Assembly: GCA_046339595.1 (NCBI GenBank)
Contig: JBKDUF010000115.1
Coordinates: forward strand, 1-26,988
Direction: 5' to 3'
Length of the DNA stretch: 26,988 nucleotides
From: Ga0077527 sp021300125
GTDB taxonomy: Bacteria; Pseudomonadota; Gammaproteobacteria; Burkholderiales; SG8-41
Positions 26,467 through 26,988 of this stretch are shown here, in pieces. Within the stretch, counting starts at the first letter, position 1. Each line of letters opens with the position of its first letter. The translations under genes and the position numbers were made by a program. The notes beneath the pieces are model-generated. The model searched no databases and was not told the origin of the DNA. It saw only the letters and a list, made by a program, of their open reading frames with translations.

Positions 26467-26988
26467 TCAGGGCTTGAGATGCTTCGAGAAAAAGGCTTCG
26501 GCGCGTCTGAGCGTGTCTTCGAGGGCGATGCGGTTGGGCGCATGGCTCTGTTTGGTCTTGCCGGGGTCATCGTAGGAATGATGCGCGCCGTCGTACCAAT
26601 AAAACTCGAGATCGGCGCCGCGGCCGCGCAGCGTCTCGGCGAAGCTGCGGCACACCGTCGGCGACACCTCGTCATCGTGCTCGGCCACCGAAAGCAGCAG
26701 CGGCGCGTAGGGTCTGTAGCCGGATTCCGAGGCCTGGGTGCGGCAGCTCGGATAATGCGCCATCGCGGCGCGAAAACCGTTGGCCCGAAAGGGGTCCGTC
26801 AGTCCCGGCGGACGCGGGCCCATGGTCGAGAGCACGGCCATGCCGCCATTGGACCAGCCCTGGAGGCCGATGCGGTCGGGCAAGACATCGGCGCGCGAAC
26901 GCAGGTAGGCGAGCGCGCCGTAGGCATCGAGCGGACGCACCGAGATTTCGCTGACATCGGCCGGCCGGTTGCTGTAGGAATGTTTGGC
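26467..26988 (-). CDS. Dienelactone hydrolase-type alpha/beta hydrolase, N-terminus beyond window
   Basis: The last 173 residues of a protein are visible; the frame is open to the right edge, so the start lies outside. It has the alpha/beta hydrolase nucleophile elbow GWSNGG, an acidic residue in SVAEHDDEVSP and a histidine in YDGAHHSYDD, in the right order for a catalytic triad. The nucleophile is Ser, where classical dienelactone hydrolases have Cys, so a carboxylesterase-like activity is more likely than true dienelactone cleavage. It ends 37 bases before accA, on the same strand. The substrate cannot be told. Confidence 0.85.
   Translation of the reverse strand, partial: AKHSYSNRPADVSEISVRPLDAYGALAYLRSRADVLPDRIGLQGWSNGGMAVLSTMGPRPPGLTDPFRANGFRAAMAHYPSCRTQASESGYRPYAPLLLSVAEHDDEVSPTVCRSFAETLRGRGADLEFYWYDGAHHSYDDPGKTKQSHAPNRIALEDTLRRAEAFFSKHLKP

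Overview
The window is a GC-rich chromosomal segment from a betaproteobacterium. Evidence for that assignment: AccA, Hfq, HflK/HflC and RlmN look betaproteobacterial; histidine biosynthesis uses the regulatory subunit HisZ; accA is followed directly by tilS; and the housekeeping order ndk-rlmN-pilF-rodZ-ispG-hisS-yfgM-bamB-der-hfq-hflX-hflK-hflC-(DUF2065)-hisZ-purA...rnr-rlmB joins two clusters that lie far apart in E. coli. The exact genus cannot be read from the sequence. All protein genes lie on the minus strand, so transcription runs from high to low coordinates. The only plus-strand gene is a tRNA-Leu.

Layout from the right edge in the direction of transcription: a truncated alpha/beta hydrolase of the dienelactone hydrolase type (26988-26467); accA and tilS (26429-24121); a two-gene TAXI-type TRAP transporter, binding protein then fused permease, with an intrinsic terminator hairpin between them (23973-20750); then, from a fresh promoter, a compact operon from ndk to der (20612-11715) with gaps of 4-40 bp or short overlaps. 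It combines nucleotide balance, rRNA/tRNA modification (RlmN), type IV pilus assembly (PilF), cell shape (RodZ), isoprenoids (IspG), tRNA-His charging (HisS), outer-membrane assembly (YfgM, BamB) and ribosome assembly (Der). It runs on into hfq-hflX-hflK-hflC (RNA chaperone, ribosome-associated GTPase, FtsH-modulating membrane complex), a small DUF2065 membrane protein, hisZ and purA.

After purA, a plus-strand tRNA-Leu(CAG) has a near-consensus promoter touching the start codon of rnr and its own terminator. RNase R (rnr) and RlmB follow on the minus strand. Downstream of rlmB are a weak terminator, a -10-like box and a 12-bp palindrome. Then comes a large filamentous-haemagglutinin-type two-partner secretion exoprotein that starts at 1893 and runs open off the left edge.

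No gene-free stretch exceeds about 215 bp. No IS element, integrase, CRISPR array, rRNA or phage gene was seen. Most of the window is conserved core genome. The accessory parts are the secreted adhesin at the left edge and the TAXI-TRAP transporter between tilS and ndk. I found no convincing evidence of an entirely new system. The points most worth a second look are the truncated adhesin with its incipient 42-residue repeat, the tRNA/rnr arrangement, and several promoter-proximal inverted repeats.
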